From Gnetum montanum (taxonomy: Eukaryota > Streptophyta > Gnetopsida > Gnetales > Gnetaceae), in assembly GCA_015680685.1 (NCBI GenBank), contig MNCI01006496.1, positions 391,978 through 455,977 of the forward strand: a DNA stretch of 64,000 bases. Reading direction: 5' to 3'. The stretch's first letter is position 1; each line of letters begins with the position of its first letter. The position numbers were made by a program, and so were the translations under genes. The notes under the pieces are model-generated. The model saw only the letters and a list, made by a program, of their open reading frames with translations, did not search any database and had not been told where the DNA came from. This document shows positions 33,001-44,845 of this stretch, in pieces.

Positions 33001-33780
33001 TATAATTCAAAAGATATTCAGGTTTGAATAGTATAATCTAATTCAATGGTTTATGCATGGATAAGAAGAACAAGAGATGAAAGAAAGGTAAGACTAAATA
33101 CAAAAGAAAAGTCAACAATCAAAGACATATTGCAATAAAATGTGAATGATGCTACATAGGCTATGTGTCAATTTTCATAGTTACAAATTATAAATTCACA
33201 CAAATTCTCTTATATCCAAGAATGATATGCAAATTAGGATTTATTTTTATTTACTTTATATTGAAGTGATATAAATCATTTTTTTATAGGATCAAACTAC
33301 TTATATTGGTATTTCTACTAATATAAAACTCAAAATATACTAGTACGGTATTTACATTAACCTTATATGCATTAATTTTTAATATAAATGATTAGCATAA
33401 AAAGGTAGATATAGAATCATGTATCCTAATTCATTAATTATTATTAATTGTAGTTATGTTTTGATTTTATTATTAAGTATAAAAAACGTTATTACAACTA
33501 AATTATTAAGTGAACTTTATAACATTTTGATATGATTAATTACTAATTAATCAAAAAATAAAAATTATGAAAATTCCAAAATTAATGGTGCATTTTAAAT
33601 ATAATAAAAACCTCCCTTCCCCATAATTGTGATGCTCCTAAAACATATTTCTTCAATTAATTCTATTAATTGTTAATCCTTCATTAAGTTTTTTTTTTCA
33701 TCAATAATATTTAGATGAAGTCCTTATAACCATAAAAAGTTGTTATATAAAGTGAAGCTAACATCTTATTAGAAAGGTTT
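33001..33780. other. AT-rich, nothing recognised
   Basis: Very AT-rich, with TTAATTAATT-like runs and no open frame of note on either strand. Confidence 0.55.
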
Positions 33781-35219
33781 TCTACATTGATTTTGAGGAA
33801 AAGTTTTTGGAGTTTTATGTTAATACCAACCTCAACATTAGTTATACATATGTTTATTTATAATTGTAATGGTTTATATAATCAAGACTAATCTTGTTAT
33901 TGTATGATTAGTTAAGAAGAGATATGGCTATCAACTCAAGAGGTGTCCCTTAATTTTTTTGAACCTTAAAAGGGAAGTCACTGTGATATGTTTACAACAC
34001 AAGATACACACTCTTCATAGTATGTTGTATAAATCATAACCATTGATTGTGTAACATTTGGTTATTTAGTATGCTCCTCATTCTTGATCTTACCTTATAT
34101 ATATCAAGATCTCTATCTTAGTATCTCTATTTTCATACTTTTTCTTGTTACATTAATAGTCTGACTTCATAATCATCATTGTCTAAATACAAATATGGAT
34201 AATGTCATGCATCTTACATATTGGTTCTCACTCTTTTGTAATTATAGTACTATGTATCTACTTATATCCCTATTTGTGTATTATTTTGAATTACATATTT
34301 CTTGGTTTATCATAACCATCATCTTCATAAATTTTAAGCATCATGGTTTGCATGTTCATGCTACTTGTTAATGTTGCATTGGTTAAACTTAGTTATTCTC
34401 ATCTTGAGATCCTTAATTTCTAATATATATCAATCCATATTCTTGATATAATGATCATGCTCATTATGTCTTAGGAGTGTTATGAAGTTTTTATTTGTGT
34501 TTTAGAGTCTTTTAACTATTTTTGTGTTTATATTCATGGCTTGGGTACATAACTTCAAGTTGTTACAAATCACAATCAGTTGTAGTCTATAACTACAAGC
34601 TATTGAAAATTTTAATTAGTCATAGTTTTGTAAAAGTATTAAAATTGAGGTTTGGCATTACACACTGATTTACAAGCTCATGTGAGTCATATGGGATCAT
34701 AGTGGCAAGAATGTAGGTCATAATTTATCATAATAGACATTAAAATACAAATGAGATATTTAGTTGTTTTAACAATGCAAGTTGATTGCAAGTCATAATC
34801 TAGATGTAGTTTGAAATTATGAGTTGGCTTTGAGGTGTAGGCCCTTGTTGTTTGTAGAATACTAATTTTTTAACTACACTATGAATTTTAAAGGGAATAC
34901 CAATGGATGAGGAAGAAAAAGGGCCACTACAATGACAATAAAAGATGAAAGAGGCATAAGCGAATGAGTCAAGCTTAATTATTGGTTTCCTATCTCCATT
35001 AAGAGAGGCTTGCAACTCTCATTGACCATTGTAATTTTTGAGAGTAAGTGATCATCCTCTTTGTGGTCCTTACCTTGTGTGAGTAAGTGGAGTGAGAGTT
35101 TGACTTTTTGATCATCTATCATTGGGAAGTGTTATGTTTTAAATTATATTGTATCTTATTTTTTTTAGCAAGAATAAAGTTTCCTGTGTTTTTGAAATCT
35201 ACGAAAGATCCTTACCATC
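33781..35219 (+). mobile_element. Region likely to contain the 5' LTR of the split chromovirus
   Basis: Noncoding, with a TATATATATC box near 34,098, and it ends just before a primer-binding-like site. The matching 3' LTR would lie beyond 64,000, so its boundaries cannot be set here. Confidence 0.35.
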
Positions 35220-35236
35220 TTTGTATCATAGCAAGT
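35220..35236 (+). other. Degenerate initiator-Met primer-binding site
   Basis: TTTGTATCATAGCAAG resembles TGGTATCAGAGCaag, the complement of plant initiator tRNA-Met used by most chromoviruses, and lies 360 bp before gag. Confidence 0.5.
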
Positions 35237-35597
35237 AGTTCAAAAAACACTATAATTTAAGTGAAGAATCCTTATCACTACCATAAGAAAAAATTTTCTT
35301 CTAGATAATTATCTTGATTTTTAATTCCCATTTTTGTTATTCTCATACTCCATTAAAATTTTGAGAATTCATTTTAATTCTTAAGTTCAATTATTTTGGC
35401 TATTAAAAATAATTATGGATTGTAATACCCATTAGCTTGAATTAGCTAGGGTTTATGTGCTTTGAGCTTATTTCAATTAGGGTTTGGCTAATGGTTAATT
35501 ATTTTTTTATACTTAAATTCTCTTTGTGAATACTCTTAATGTTTTTATATTTCTTTGTCCATATATATAATTTTCACCTTTTAGGTTATTTTCATCA

Positions 35598-36900
35598 TGG
35601 CATTAAAGAGAAGACAATTCAAGCTTTGATCAAGACATGCAAGATAAGAGGAATGCTTTCAAGTATATTGTGAACAAACATTAGAAGCTAAATGAGAATA
35701 AAGGATAATATTCATCACCAAGGAAAACTAGGTAAAATAAAAACATGATAACATCTTTACAAATGTATTCTTCATCAAGGAATTCATCCATGTTACCTAT
35801 CAAAGATAATATTTTCTTTGAAGATGAAGACTTTGGAGAGCTATAGGATTAATAGGATGAGGTCTCTCATGCTCCAAATGTTAAGAATTAATCTTATGAA
35901 TTTAAATTTATAAATCATTGGAAGTGGAAACCTACTTTAAAAGATCAAAAAAATCCAAGTTAAGAAATTGATCTTACTAACTAAGATGTTTAAATATACT
36001 TTTAGATTGTCCCATGTTGAAGTAAAGACCTTCAATGGAATGAAAGGCACTGAACTATTTCTTTCCTAGCTTAACGTGTTGAGAAAATATTTGGATTTTA
36101 AAAATGTTTAAGATCATTGAAAGATATCATATATTGAGAAAAACCTTAAATGTATGGCTAAATTTTTATGGGAATAGGTAAGCATTACTTATGTTGTAAA
36201 CAATAGAACTCTAATTAATGGTTGTTCTCTAATGTAATTTATACTCAAATAAACATTTTAAAAGATGAAATATAGAAAAGAAGCTATTTAAAGCTTAAAA
36301 TATATAAAAAAAAGATGATAAAAGTATAAAGAATCATTACATGGATATTTGCAAAGTCATATAACCTAGGCTTGAGCCTAGGGATAACCACAAAAAAGAG
36401 GTTAGACATTCACTTATTCATTAATCCTCCAAGAACCACTACATGATCTTTTTTTGGTGGGATGAACATTATGACTTTAGGTGATGATAGTATTTTATAG
36501 TAAGCTATTGTTTCTAGGCATTAGTATGAATAATCTTTTAATTTTCAAAATGGATTGAAGAGGAAATATTAGCAACAGCTTATATTCTATGAGTCATGAA
36601 TATTAGATAAGGCTTTTGATTTAGATCTTAAAGCTTAGATGAAACTTCATGGCTATAATAGAGGCCCTAATACTTCTAAGAAAAGAGACTTTATGGTTCT
36701 AAAGAAGATAAAGGAGTAAAGGGAAAAAGAATTACCAAAGAAGATTCATATGAAAAGTAATATTAGAACCAAAAAGAATAAGATTACAAGAAAAAAATAT
36801 CAAGAAGGGAAGAGGTCAAGGGAATGACAATGCTTCCAAGGTTCAATATCTTAATTATTGAGAGATGGAACTTAAGTAATAAGAGTGAAAGAAATATATA
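35598..36900 (+). pseudogene. Chromovirus gag (left half of the element split by T2)
   Basis: It begins near ATGGCATTAAAGAGAAGAC (35,598). Typical gag sequence is readable at 36,010-36,300: VKTFNGMKGTELFLS, LNVLRKYLDF, KISYIEKNLKCMAKFLWE, and NNRTLINGCSLM.FILK. These are the F.G....FL.WL..., K....A..L...A..WWE and ...W..M...L...F landmarks of the retrotransposon gag family. Lys/Glu-rich low-complexity sequence (36,700-36,900) leads to protease. Full of stops. Confidence 0.75.
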
Positions 36901-37225
36901 GCTTTAAAGGTCAAGAAACTTTAGAGTGAAGGTAATCCTAATGGTTTTATAGTTGAGGATGCAATTGAAATAAATTATTTTATGATAAATGTCAATATTC
37001 ATGAGGATTATTTGAGGAAAATACTCTTTATAATTAGGGCTAGATATCTCTCTAGTAGCAAATGGATTCATATCTTGATAGATGGCAATATCCAAAAGAA
37101 TGTGAGTTTTTCCAAAATAGTGAATAAGCATAGTATTAAGAAATTTTATTATCCTAAGCCTTGCAGAGTTTACTATTTCTTTAGAGATCATTTCCAAGAA
37201 TTAACGAAGAGATCGATTTTATAGT
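36901..37225 (+). pseudogene. Chromovirus protease
   Basis: An 80-codon open frame (36,982-37,224) reads LRKILFIIRARYLSSSKWIH, ILIDGNIQKNVSFSKIV, KHSIKKFYYPKPCRVYYF. It matches the chromovirus pattern LF.TR......C..IID.GS..N..S..LV..L.L....HP.PY...W. The catalytic D-S/T-G reads D-G-N. Confidence 0.75.
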
Positions 37226-37720
37226 TTAACATTTGTTCTTTTAAAAATCAAGTGCAATGTGACATTCTTCCCATAATAGATAGTGTTGATATCACACTTG
37301 GTAGCCCTTGTAGTGATGTTAACATAACTACTTTTCATGGTTCAAGAAATGTTTGGTGAGTTCCTAGAGACTAAGGAATGCACTAATTGATTCCCATGAT
37401 ATTATAGCAATATAAAAAAAATTTCCTCTAATGCTTTAATTTTTTTTTTAGTAAGAAGAAACATGTGAAAGTTTATGAACACATTGAACATAGTTTTATG
37501 ATTGTTTCTACTACTACAACATATAAATGAAAGACACAAAATGAACTTCTATTAGTGGTGCAACCTTTGATACAAGTGTTTTAATGTCTTCAAATGCAAG
37601 GTAGAAGGATTTTCTACAATAAGATCCATTTAGCATCAAATTGGTTTCATGACTAGAGATACCATCCCAAATAAAATAGCCTGCACAATGACTCTACATG
37701 ATGAAGGAACTTCATAAGTG
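37226..37720 (+). pseudogene. Chromovirus pre-RT segment up to the T2 insertion site
   Basis: Near 37,590-37,710 the reading FSTIRSI.HQIGFMTRDTIP, NKIACTMTLHDEGTS matches LPP.RGIEHQIDL.PGA.LPNR.AYR..P.E..EL, the conserved lead-in to chromovirus RT. It breaks at 37,725 and resumes at 62,354 with LLSNGFFKEF, which corresponds to LL..GFI.ES.SP. T2 therefore interrupts this RT gene. Confidence 0.83.
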
Positions 37721-37725
37721 AACTA
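37721..37725. repeat. Target-site duplication of T2, left copy (AACTA)
   Basis: AACTA stands directly before TGAAACACC of the first LTR. The same AACTA (62,354-62,358) follows the ...GCTACA end of the third LTR. Five bases is the expected size for Ty3/gypsy integration. Confidence 0.9.
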
Positions 37726-39475
37726 TGAAACACCACCAAATTTGGGCAACAACACTTCAACAACAAATATTTCTAAGTGTCACCACAAGGAAAATTTTTT
37801 TTCTAAGTGTTTGTCCCATTATCCCACTACTGGGGCTACACTCTAGAGCGTAGCTAGTGTAGCATGCAACATAGAACTAGATTTCCAAAATTTTCTAAGT
37901 GTCAAATAGTAACTACAGAAATTTTTCTAAGTATCTTGCTATGCTCACATTCCTCTTTCTACGGTCTTTAACGTAGCAAGCATAGTAGCACTATAGTGGC
38001 TAGTTTGCACTAGTGTCAAACCAAAGTTATCAAGCTATCTTAGCATGCTAGCAAATTTTGTAACTCCTAAAGCTACCCGTTCTACTATGCTCTCAAGTGT
38101 AGCTAGCATAGCAAGAACAAGGACTGCAATTTTTGCCATATTTTTCTAAGTGTCCATGCTACACCCTATCCCATCCTACTACACTCACTAGTGTAGCAAG
38201 TGTAGCAACAATGGACTTCAGTTTTTTGCAAGAATTTTCTAACTACTATGCTACACTATAAAGCGTAGCTAGCATAGCAATAAGGAACTACCTCCAAAAG
38301 CTTCTAGAGCTTAGTGCAGCCTTTATTCTAGCTCTAGCACTCCTCTGACAAGAAAGATCAACAACTTGCACTCTTTTTGTAACCCCCCTCCATGTCCCAA
38401 AATTGTACCTATGTTCAATCCCACTTGAGAGAGGGGAGAATGTAATCCTAGAGTGTAGCCTTCAAATTGCACTATTTTGTACTATTTGCAAGTACATTAC
38501 AGTCTTGGCACATGCAATCTTGGTAGCATAGCCATAGTTTGGTAGCCTCTCGAGGTCCAATGGAGCATAGAAAAGCATAGAACTAGTTGCTTCTGTAGAA
38601 GTATAGCAAAGGTCAATGTAGCCCCACCTACCCCTTTGCCATGTGGCACTTAATCTACACTTCACACTAACCTTAAGCCTATAAATACCCTTGCATTCCA
38701 CAATCTAGGGATTGGAAATTCATTCTAGTAGTGGGAATTTGAAGCATTTGGCTAGCAAATCCAAGTAGCAATTGGCATCTTAGAGCACCACTTGACACCT
38801 GAGGCATGTTGAGCACCCCATACACTGAAACATATTAGCACCTTGGCAACACCTTTGCATCCCACTCAGCACTTGCAGCACACTACAAACCTAGAGGACA
38901 CTCTGGTAGGTAGCCCAACAAGCACAAAATTCATATTACATATTAGTCTTCACCCCAAGACACCCTAGACACTCTAGCTATGCTGCTATTGTGCTTATCT
39001 ATACACTGCATACCTTCTTGAAGCACAATTGTAATTGCTACACTCCCCATCTATGGTAGTACCATTCAATTTTTCTTTCTCTCAAACTCCATTGTATTTT
39101 GGGCATTTCCTCTATTTCATTTTAAGCATTTTCTTTGACATTCAATACTACATTTGCACTTTTTTGATATTGTACATGTTTTTGCACACTTGCACCACCA
39201 TTCTTGTGTTGGGAAATCCTGCTATCCTCAAGCTTACCTAGCCTAGGTACTACCAAGAACACTGTTAGTGCTCACATTTTTGGCTAACCACACCACCACC
39301 CCTTGTTGCACTCAATACCTTGGTTGTAGCTGACAAAGTTCCTATTCCACCGACAAGACCATTTAGGGCACTCCGCCTCTTTTTCCCAGCAAAGGCCCTT
39401 GTGTAGAGGTAGGGTCAAGGTTGTGTGCTTGTGAACCCCTCATCATTCTATCCGCTAATGTTTTTAGTTACTACA
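37726..39475 (+). mobile_element. LTR1 of T2 (1,750 bp)
   Basis: TG...CA ends (TGAAACACCACC / GTTACTACA). U3 carries five GCGTAGC-type palindromes (37,836-37,853 reads CTACACTCTAGAGCGTAG, 17 of 18 positions symmetric; others near 37,965, 38,080, 38,170 and 38,250) separated by TTTTCTAAGTGTC spacers. TATA box TATAAATA at 38,680-38,687. Confidence 0.92.
38680..38687 (+). promoter_or_regulatory. TATA box of LTR1
   Basis: GCCTATAAATACC, in the same context as in LTR2, LTR3 and the T0 LTR; would drive the T2 genomic RNA. Confidence 0.72.
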
Positions 39476-39480
39476 ATATT

Positions 39481-39500
39481 TTGGTACTAGAAGGAGGCCC
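39481..39500 (+). other. T2 primer-binding site candidate
   Basis: TTGGTACTAGAAGGAGGCCC begins 5 nt after the LTR1 CA end and matches the T1 site at 18 of 20 positions. The leader to the gag ATG (39,501-39,875) has no other recognised feature. Confidence 0.72.
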
Positions 39501-39875
39501 CATCATTTCCTTCTACATTCAGTGGTAGTCCCACATGCTCTCTATACTTCATTACTAGCTTCAAATTAGCGTAGACATCACACCCTTATAGTTATCTATG
39601 ATCCAATTGGTGTAGATTGATCCCAGTTATTAGTTCCCATGGAACCCTATAGGATAGAAGCCAAAGTGTATTTCTTACTCTTAAACCCTAAAATCTATGT
39701 GCTAGGAAGAGCATAGCTTACCCTTAGCTTGAGATTGTAGCAAGCTTTGGTGTAGCAAACATAGCACCAAAGTTAGGCATTTTTTTAACATTTCTATCCT
39801 TAACTATTTTTAGCAATCGTTATACTTAGTTGTTTCTTTTCCAACATTGCATCTTTTTCATTTTCTCACAACAGC

Positions 39876-42850
39876 ATGAACCTTGAAGAGCCATCAACCT
39901 ATACCTCAAGTGCAGTCATTATTTGACCTATTCAAAGGGAATTCACAATTAACATTCCCAAATCAGGGGGCCCCATCTTCATGGGAAGGTAATCCCTTAG
40001 GCTTTGTAACTAATCTCTTGAGCACATGGACCTCAACAAAGACAAATATAACTTCCTTTGTGAAAAACTCTAGGCAAGAATCCCATTATATTTCCAAGAG
40101 CTAAATGTAAAGCAAGGTTATGATCTTGTACATAGGAATGGGAGGAAGTACCTCCCTACCCTTGATGATTTCATCCCTCTTACCAAGACCTTTTGTTCGA
40201 TGCTCAACCAACTCATCCCATTGAGTTGATCAAATGAACATGAAGCAAAAATTGACTATGAGGAGACCTTATAGGATGGGCAAGAGGAATTTGAGGCTCA
40301 TTTAGAGAATGAGAATTCCTTCTATGTCTCTTTCCTATCATCTACCTCTAATGTCATCCCTTCATAGTCTCATCCATCTACCTTCTTTGAGGTAGCAACA
40401 TCTCCCATATAATCACCTAGGCTAACACCTATCATGGCAACCCATCAAGCACATACACATCAAGCTACAAGACCACCTATCACCCTACCCTTTGTGGTCT
40501 CAGCACAGTCCATGCAATCCTCTATGCTAACATTCGTAATACCAACCCAACCCTATATGCACATGGTGCCAACGTCCCAGCCACATATGAGTCAAGTGTC
40601 ATATGTCTAACTTGTCTTTGTGGTGACCTCCTATGATGGCCCAAGCCACAACCACATGGTTAGGGCCTACCTCCATGCCCTAGGCACAACACATGCAACA
40701 ATAGCATGCACAATAGCCTCTATAGCAGCATACTCAACAAGCATCCTACATGGTCGCACAGCCCACAATGAGGTTGTGGACCATACCAATAGTACAGCAA
40801 GATGCACAACCAACACAACACACCACACCCACATTGAGCCTAGATCAGGCATTGTAGCTCATTTAGACACTTATTGAAGAGGTCAAATGGCTTAAGGCCA
40901 CCTCTTCTGATATGGTCCAAGTGATTGACTTCTACCGAGATGACCCTATTAGTCCTACTTTGCCATCACTGACCTTTCTTCCTAGTGTTCAACTTCTTCA
41001 ATTCATTAAATATAATGGTGAACAAGACCTCATTCCCATCTAGTGACCTTCTAGTATGAGTTCCTTTTTTTGTAGGCATGGCTGCATGCAATCGTCCACA
41101 TGTTTGTCATGTCCCTAATCAACAAGGTGCTAGACTAGTACTGTGTGCTCCCCAAGGCCTCCATGTCACCATTGGAGGATTTTCTTAGCCAATTTTTCAC
41201 TTTCTTCAAGTAAAACTTAAAGCTTGAGGCAACCCTAGATCAAATCATGTAAATCAAGTAGGGCCACTTAGAGCTCGTTCAAAAGTTCATCCAATGATGG
41301 AGTGATGCACTTAATGAAATCCATGAGCCTATCATGGAAACTCACCTACTGGCCATTTTCAAAGGTGTATTGAATGACTTCATCAAGTCAAAACTACAAT
41401 ATCTTGCCCTACACTCTCTGAGCCAAGCATTCACTCAAACCAAGAGCATTCAGGATGTGGTGGAAGCTAGTAAGGATCTAGCCTATGTGGCCTATAATAA
41501 CGCACATGTGAAGAAAGATAAGAAGAAGGGAAAGGCAATAATAACTGTTATAGTGATGACCAATGAGGACAAGTCGAACAACACCAAACCAATGGCCAAG
41601 GCAACCTACTCTAGCATTACAGTGACCAACCAACCCACACCATTGAAGATCACAAGGCAAGTTGTCCCAAGGCCAAGCTTTGAGCACAAGGACTGCTCAA
41701 AGTATACATCATTTTCCATCAAGCCATCAAAATTGTTGGGTCAACTACTTAGTGTTAGGCACATCTAGTACAAGAAAATATCTGAAGATGCCTACAAGCA
41801 TCATGATCGCTACTGCGAGCTCCTTAGAAACCCATTAGAAACCATACCAGATGAGCCTCTGATCCCAAAACACTTTAGATTGGACCAATTCTACCATTAT
41901 CATCAATTTCCTCACCATGACATGAACTTTTGCATGGCCTTACAAGATGACATACAATGCATGATTGACCAAGGCCAATTATTTTTTGATTCAACCAACC
42001 CAATTTTCATAGAAAATCAATCAATGAAGGTCTATAAAGACCCTCTCAATGCAAGTGGCACAGGCTATGTCATCAATGCCATCAACATTGATGATGATGT
42101 AGATCTAGCAAAAGAACCATTTATGGTTTGTGTGCCCTCTAATAGCATTGGGTCCTCCTTGATGCCAACTAGTCTAAGAATCCCCTTTGTTATTAGAGCA
42201 CCATCTCAGGTGCCCATGACATCCTCTGTGGTTAGGATCCTATAGCATGTTGCAGTGACTGCAACTTGAACACCCTTTGTCATTAGGATTCCACAATGTA
42301 TAGATCCTTCACTGGGTCCAATGGTGGGGAATGCAACAAGCCCTGCTAGCCCAAGGCCTCATCCCACATACAACACTAGGAAATTGAGGTGGTAGCTCAA
42401 GAGGCCAAATAAGCACCTTGTCAACTAAATAATGAAGGAAAGCATGGCGTTAGGTCTACCTAAGCCCATTCCCTTATCTACTATTCCTATGGCTACATCA
42501 ATTGAAGTTGCTACCACAAATGACCAATAATCAAGCACTAAGGTTCATAGGTAGGAAAAACAAAATAAGCCCAAATCTCCTCCCCAGGAGATCCACCTTT
42601 TGAATCACATGAAGGAGATGAAGGCTAACAAGGCAACTGAAAATGGTAAGGATTTTCTAGATGCATTGGCACAAGTCAAGTAGGCTCTTAAACAAAAAAC
42701 TACAACCTTTAGCTCATTGCAACTTACTACTTTGCATGTTCGCCTCGATTCCTATCAAAGAGGACATCTTAGTAGATGAATAAGCCATCCATTCTATAAT
42801 GCTTCCTCCTTCACCTCAAGAATTAAAATTCAATGCATTTAGTGTTTTGT
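39876..42850 (+). pseudogene. T2 gag
   Basis: The start ATG at 39,876 (MNLEEPSTYT) corresponds to T1's. A Pro/Gln/His-rich stretch (40,430-40,870) is followed by the gag core: PLEDFLSQFFTFFK, ATLDQIM.IKQGHLELVQKF, IQ.WSDALNEIHEPIMETHL (41,160-41,350). Then comes a Lys-rich segment (41,500-41,560) and a decayed zinc knuckle FYHYHQFPHHDMNFCMAL (~41,890-41,945; one Cys lost), then DDIQCMIDQGQLFF. Stops break it. The best open part is 41,334-41,768. Confidence 0.8.
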
Positions 42851-42901
42851 GATGAGGTAATCAAAGTTAACCCTGAAAAGGGGTAGGTCACCACTACACT
42901 G

Positions 42902-43540
42902 ATGTTTATGACCATTTACATAGGGCAATGCACAACTTGTAGGGTGCATGTCGATGATGGAGCAATGACTAGCATTATCCTATTCCTAGTCATTGACAAA
43001 CTTGATCTGGTCAACCAAATCCAAGCCACAAAGGTGACATGCCTCAAGTCCTTTAATGGGTCATGTGTTTTCATGAAAGGAATAATCACAATAGCCTCTG
43101 TGGTAGGGGAGAAATTCCCCACTATAGTCAAACTCATTTTCATTGAGGAGATGCCTAGGTTTAATGTGATTTTGGAAAGGGCCTGGCTAGCCCAATTACG
43201 GGCTATCTTCTCACCCATTCATCAATAGATCCACCTTCCATACAAAGATGAAGAAGTGATTATACATGGTGATAATTCAGTCCCTCCAACCATCAACAAC
43301 ATTGACATGGACCAAGGGTCAGAGGTAGAGTTCCTCGATGACACACCACCAATGGAAGACAAAAGTGAGCCTTGTTTGGCAAACTTGTTTGAAGAGTCAA
43401 AAGAGGTTGATACCCTCCTAGAGGAAGCTCTATGGAAAGAATTATCCTTTAGCATCAAAGATGAAGGTATAGGTGAATATTTCCTCATGCTACCCAAGCC
43501 CTATGTGCCCCCTAACCTACATCAGGTTAGGAAGTAACTA
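42902..43540 (+). pseudogene. T2 retropepsin-like protease
   Basis: CRVHVDDGAMTSI holds the active site (DDGA), followed by FLVIDKLDLV, CLKSFNGSCVFMKGIITIAS, ILERAWLAQLRAIFSPIHQ and, after one in-frame TAG (43,226-43,228), DEEVIIHGDNSVPPTINNID, EALWKELSFSIKDEGIGEYF and PNLHQVRK. Apart from that stop and one before the end it is in a single frame from 42,902, better preserved than T1's. The end (LHD-TAA) matches the T1 end (LCD-TAG). Confidence 0.87.
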
Positions 43541-43770
43541 CATGATTAAGGTACTTCCTTAGTGTAGCATGTGCTAGGTGCCTACTTGCCCTTACTTTTT
43601 TGCATGCCTTGTTAGCCTTTGCTTGCATAGCTACATTCTTCATGGTTGCTTGTGTTTTACATTATTCACTTTATTATGCATTCACTTCTTTTTCTTATGC
43701 ATTTTCATTTGGTCTTTTTACACATTATAAAAATATCAAAAACACATAAAATTTATAAAAATAAAATTGC

Positions 43771-43890
43771 AAAAAAAAAAAAAAAAAAAAAANNNNNNNN
43801 NNNNNNNNNNNNNNNNNNNNNNNNNNNNNNNNNNNNNNNNNNNNNNNNNNNNNNNNNNNNNNNNNAAAAAAAAAAAAAAAAAAAAAAAAA
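43771..43890. other. Poly(A) tract containing a 73-base assembly gap
   Basis: A22 (43,771-43,792), 73 N (43,793-43,865), A25 (43,866-43,890). The real tract length is unknown. T1 has an interrupted A-tract at the same element position. The upstream stretch 43,541-43,770 is T-rich and noncoding. Confidence 0.9.
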
Positions 43891-44475
43891 GAAGGTGCAT
43901 GACCCAAAAAGGTCTTAAACTAATGCATGGCCCAAAAAGCCCTTAAACTAAAACATGGCTTGAAAAGGCCATAAACTAATGTGTGACCTGAGAAGGCCTT
44001 AAACTAAAATGTGGCCCTAAAAAGACCTTAAACTAACATGTGGCTTGAAAAGGCCTTAAAATAAAATGTGGCCTGAAAAGGCCTTAAACTAGCCCATGGC
44101 CTAAAATTAACAATCTTTTCATCTTATTCGCAGCTCAAAATGGCCTTAAACTAGAAATCTCCATGAACTCAAAAGACCTTAAACTAGCACACGGTCTGCC
44201 ATGGCCTTAAATTGGCACTTTGTAGCCTACCATGGCCTAAAACTAGTAGCATTCTCATTTTAGTTGTGGCCCAAAATGACCTTAAACTAACAATTTCCAT
44301 AGCCCAAAAAGGCCTTAAACTAGCACACAACCTACCATGGCCTTAAACTTGCACTTCACGATCTCCCATGGCCCAAAATTGGTAGCATTCTCCTCTTATT
44401 CATGGCCCAAAATGACCTTAAACTAGCAATGGCCCTTCTACCATGACTATAAACTAGCATGGGATCCACAAGGGG
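43891..44475 (+). repeat. TAAACTAGC tandem array upstream of the antisense gene's 3' end
   Basis: About 18 units of 25-40 bp, e.g. CATGGCCTGAAAAGGCC followed by TTAAACTAGC. Many units hold a GGCC...GGCC or CCATGG symmetric half. The family is the same as the arrays after pol, but here it lies after protease. 44,476-44,640 is unique sequence with no gene. Confidence 0.85.
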
Positions 44476-44724
44476 CCTAATCACATCAACTAGTTGCACT
44501 ATCTGCATTAAACAAGCAACAAAATAAGCATGAAGTTTCATGCACAATCCTCATCACAAAAGGCATAAGTTTTGTTATATCTTTATCAACAAGAGTACAT
44601 AGCATGACCATGTGACAAAAATTATTAAAGTGGAAAATTTTCCAACAATAAGGATACATTAGGTTAGCTTAGCCAGTAGTGTCTAGTGAGTGTTAAGGTT
44701 CCTCCTCCTCCTCCTCTGCTACTC

Positions 44725-44845
44725 CTATTCCAAAGAAATACAAAATAAAAAATTAATCAACAACTGCAAAACTACAATACAAAATTAATGTGAAAACTGA
44801 CACATAAAAGCAAAAAAGAAAATAAAAAATGAAATCAAAACTAAC
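44725..44845 (-). other. Intron-like segment near the antisense gene's 3' end
   Basis: Minus strand TCTTAG|GTTAGT ... TTGGAATAG|GAGTAGCAGAGGAGG. T1 has TCTTAG|GCTAGC ... TTATGCAAG|ATCCAGGAGGAG at the same place (19,673-19,760). A (CTC)n run encodes Glu/Gly-type codons in the following exon (44,699-44,717). The stop TAG overlaps the donor edge in both copies, so splicing here may concern the 3' untranslated part. Confidence 0.55.

Noticed and set aside
40620-40877. 85-codon + frame and overlapping minus frame
   Set aside because: They are off-frame shadows of the repetitive Pro/Gln/His-rich part of T2 gag.
43646-43918. 90-codon frame across the gap
   Set aside because: It is poly-Lys translated from the poly(A) tract and Ns.
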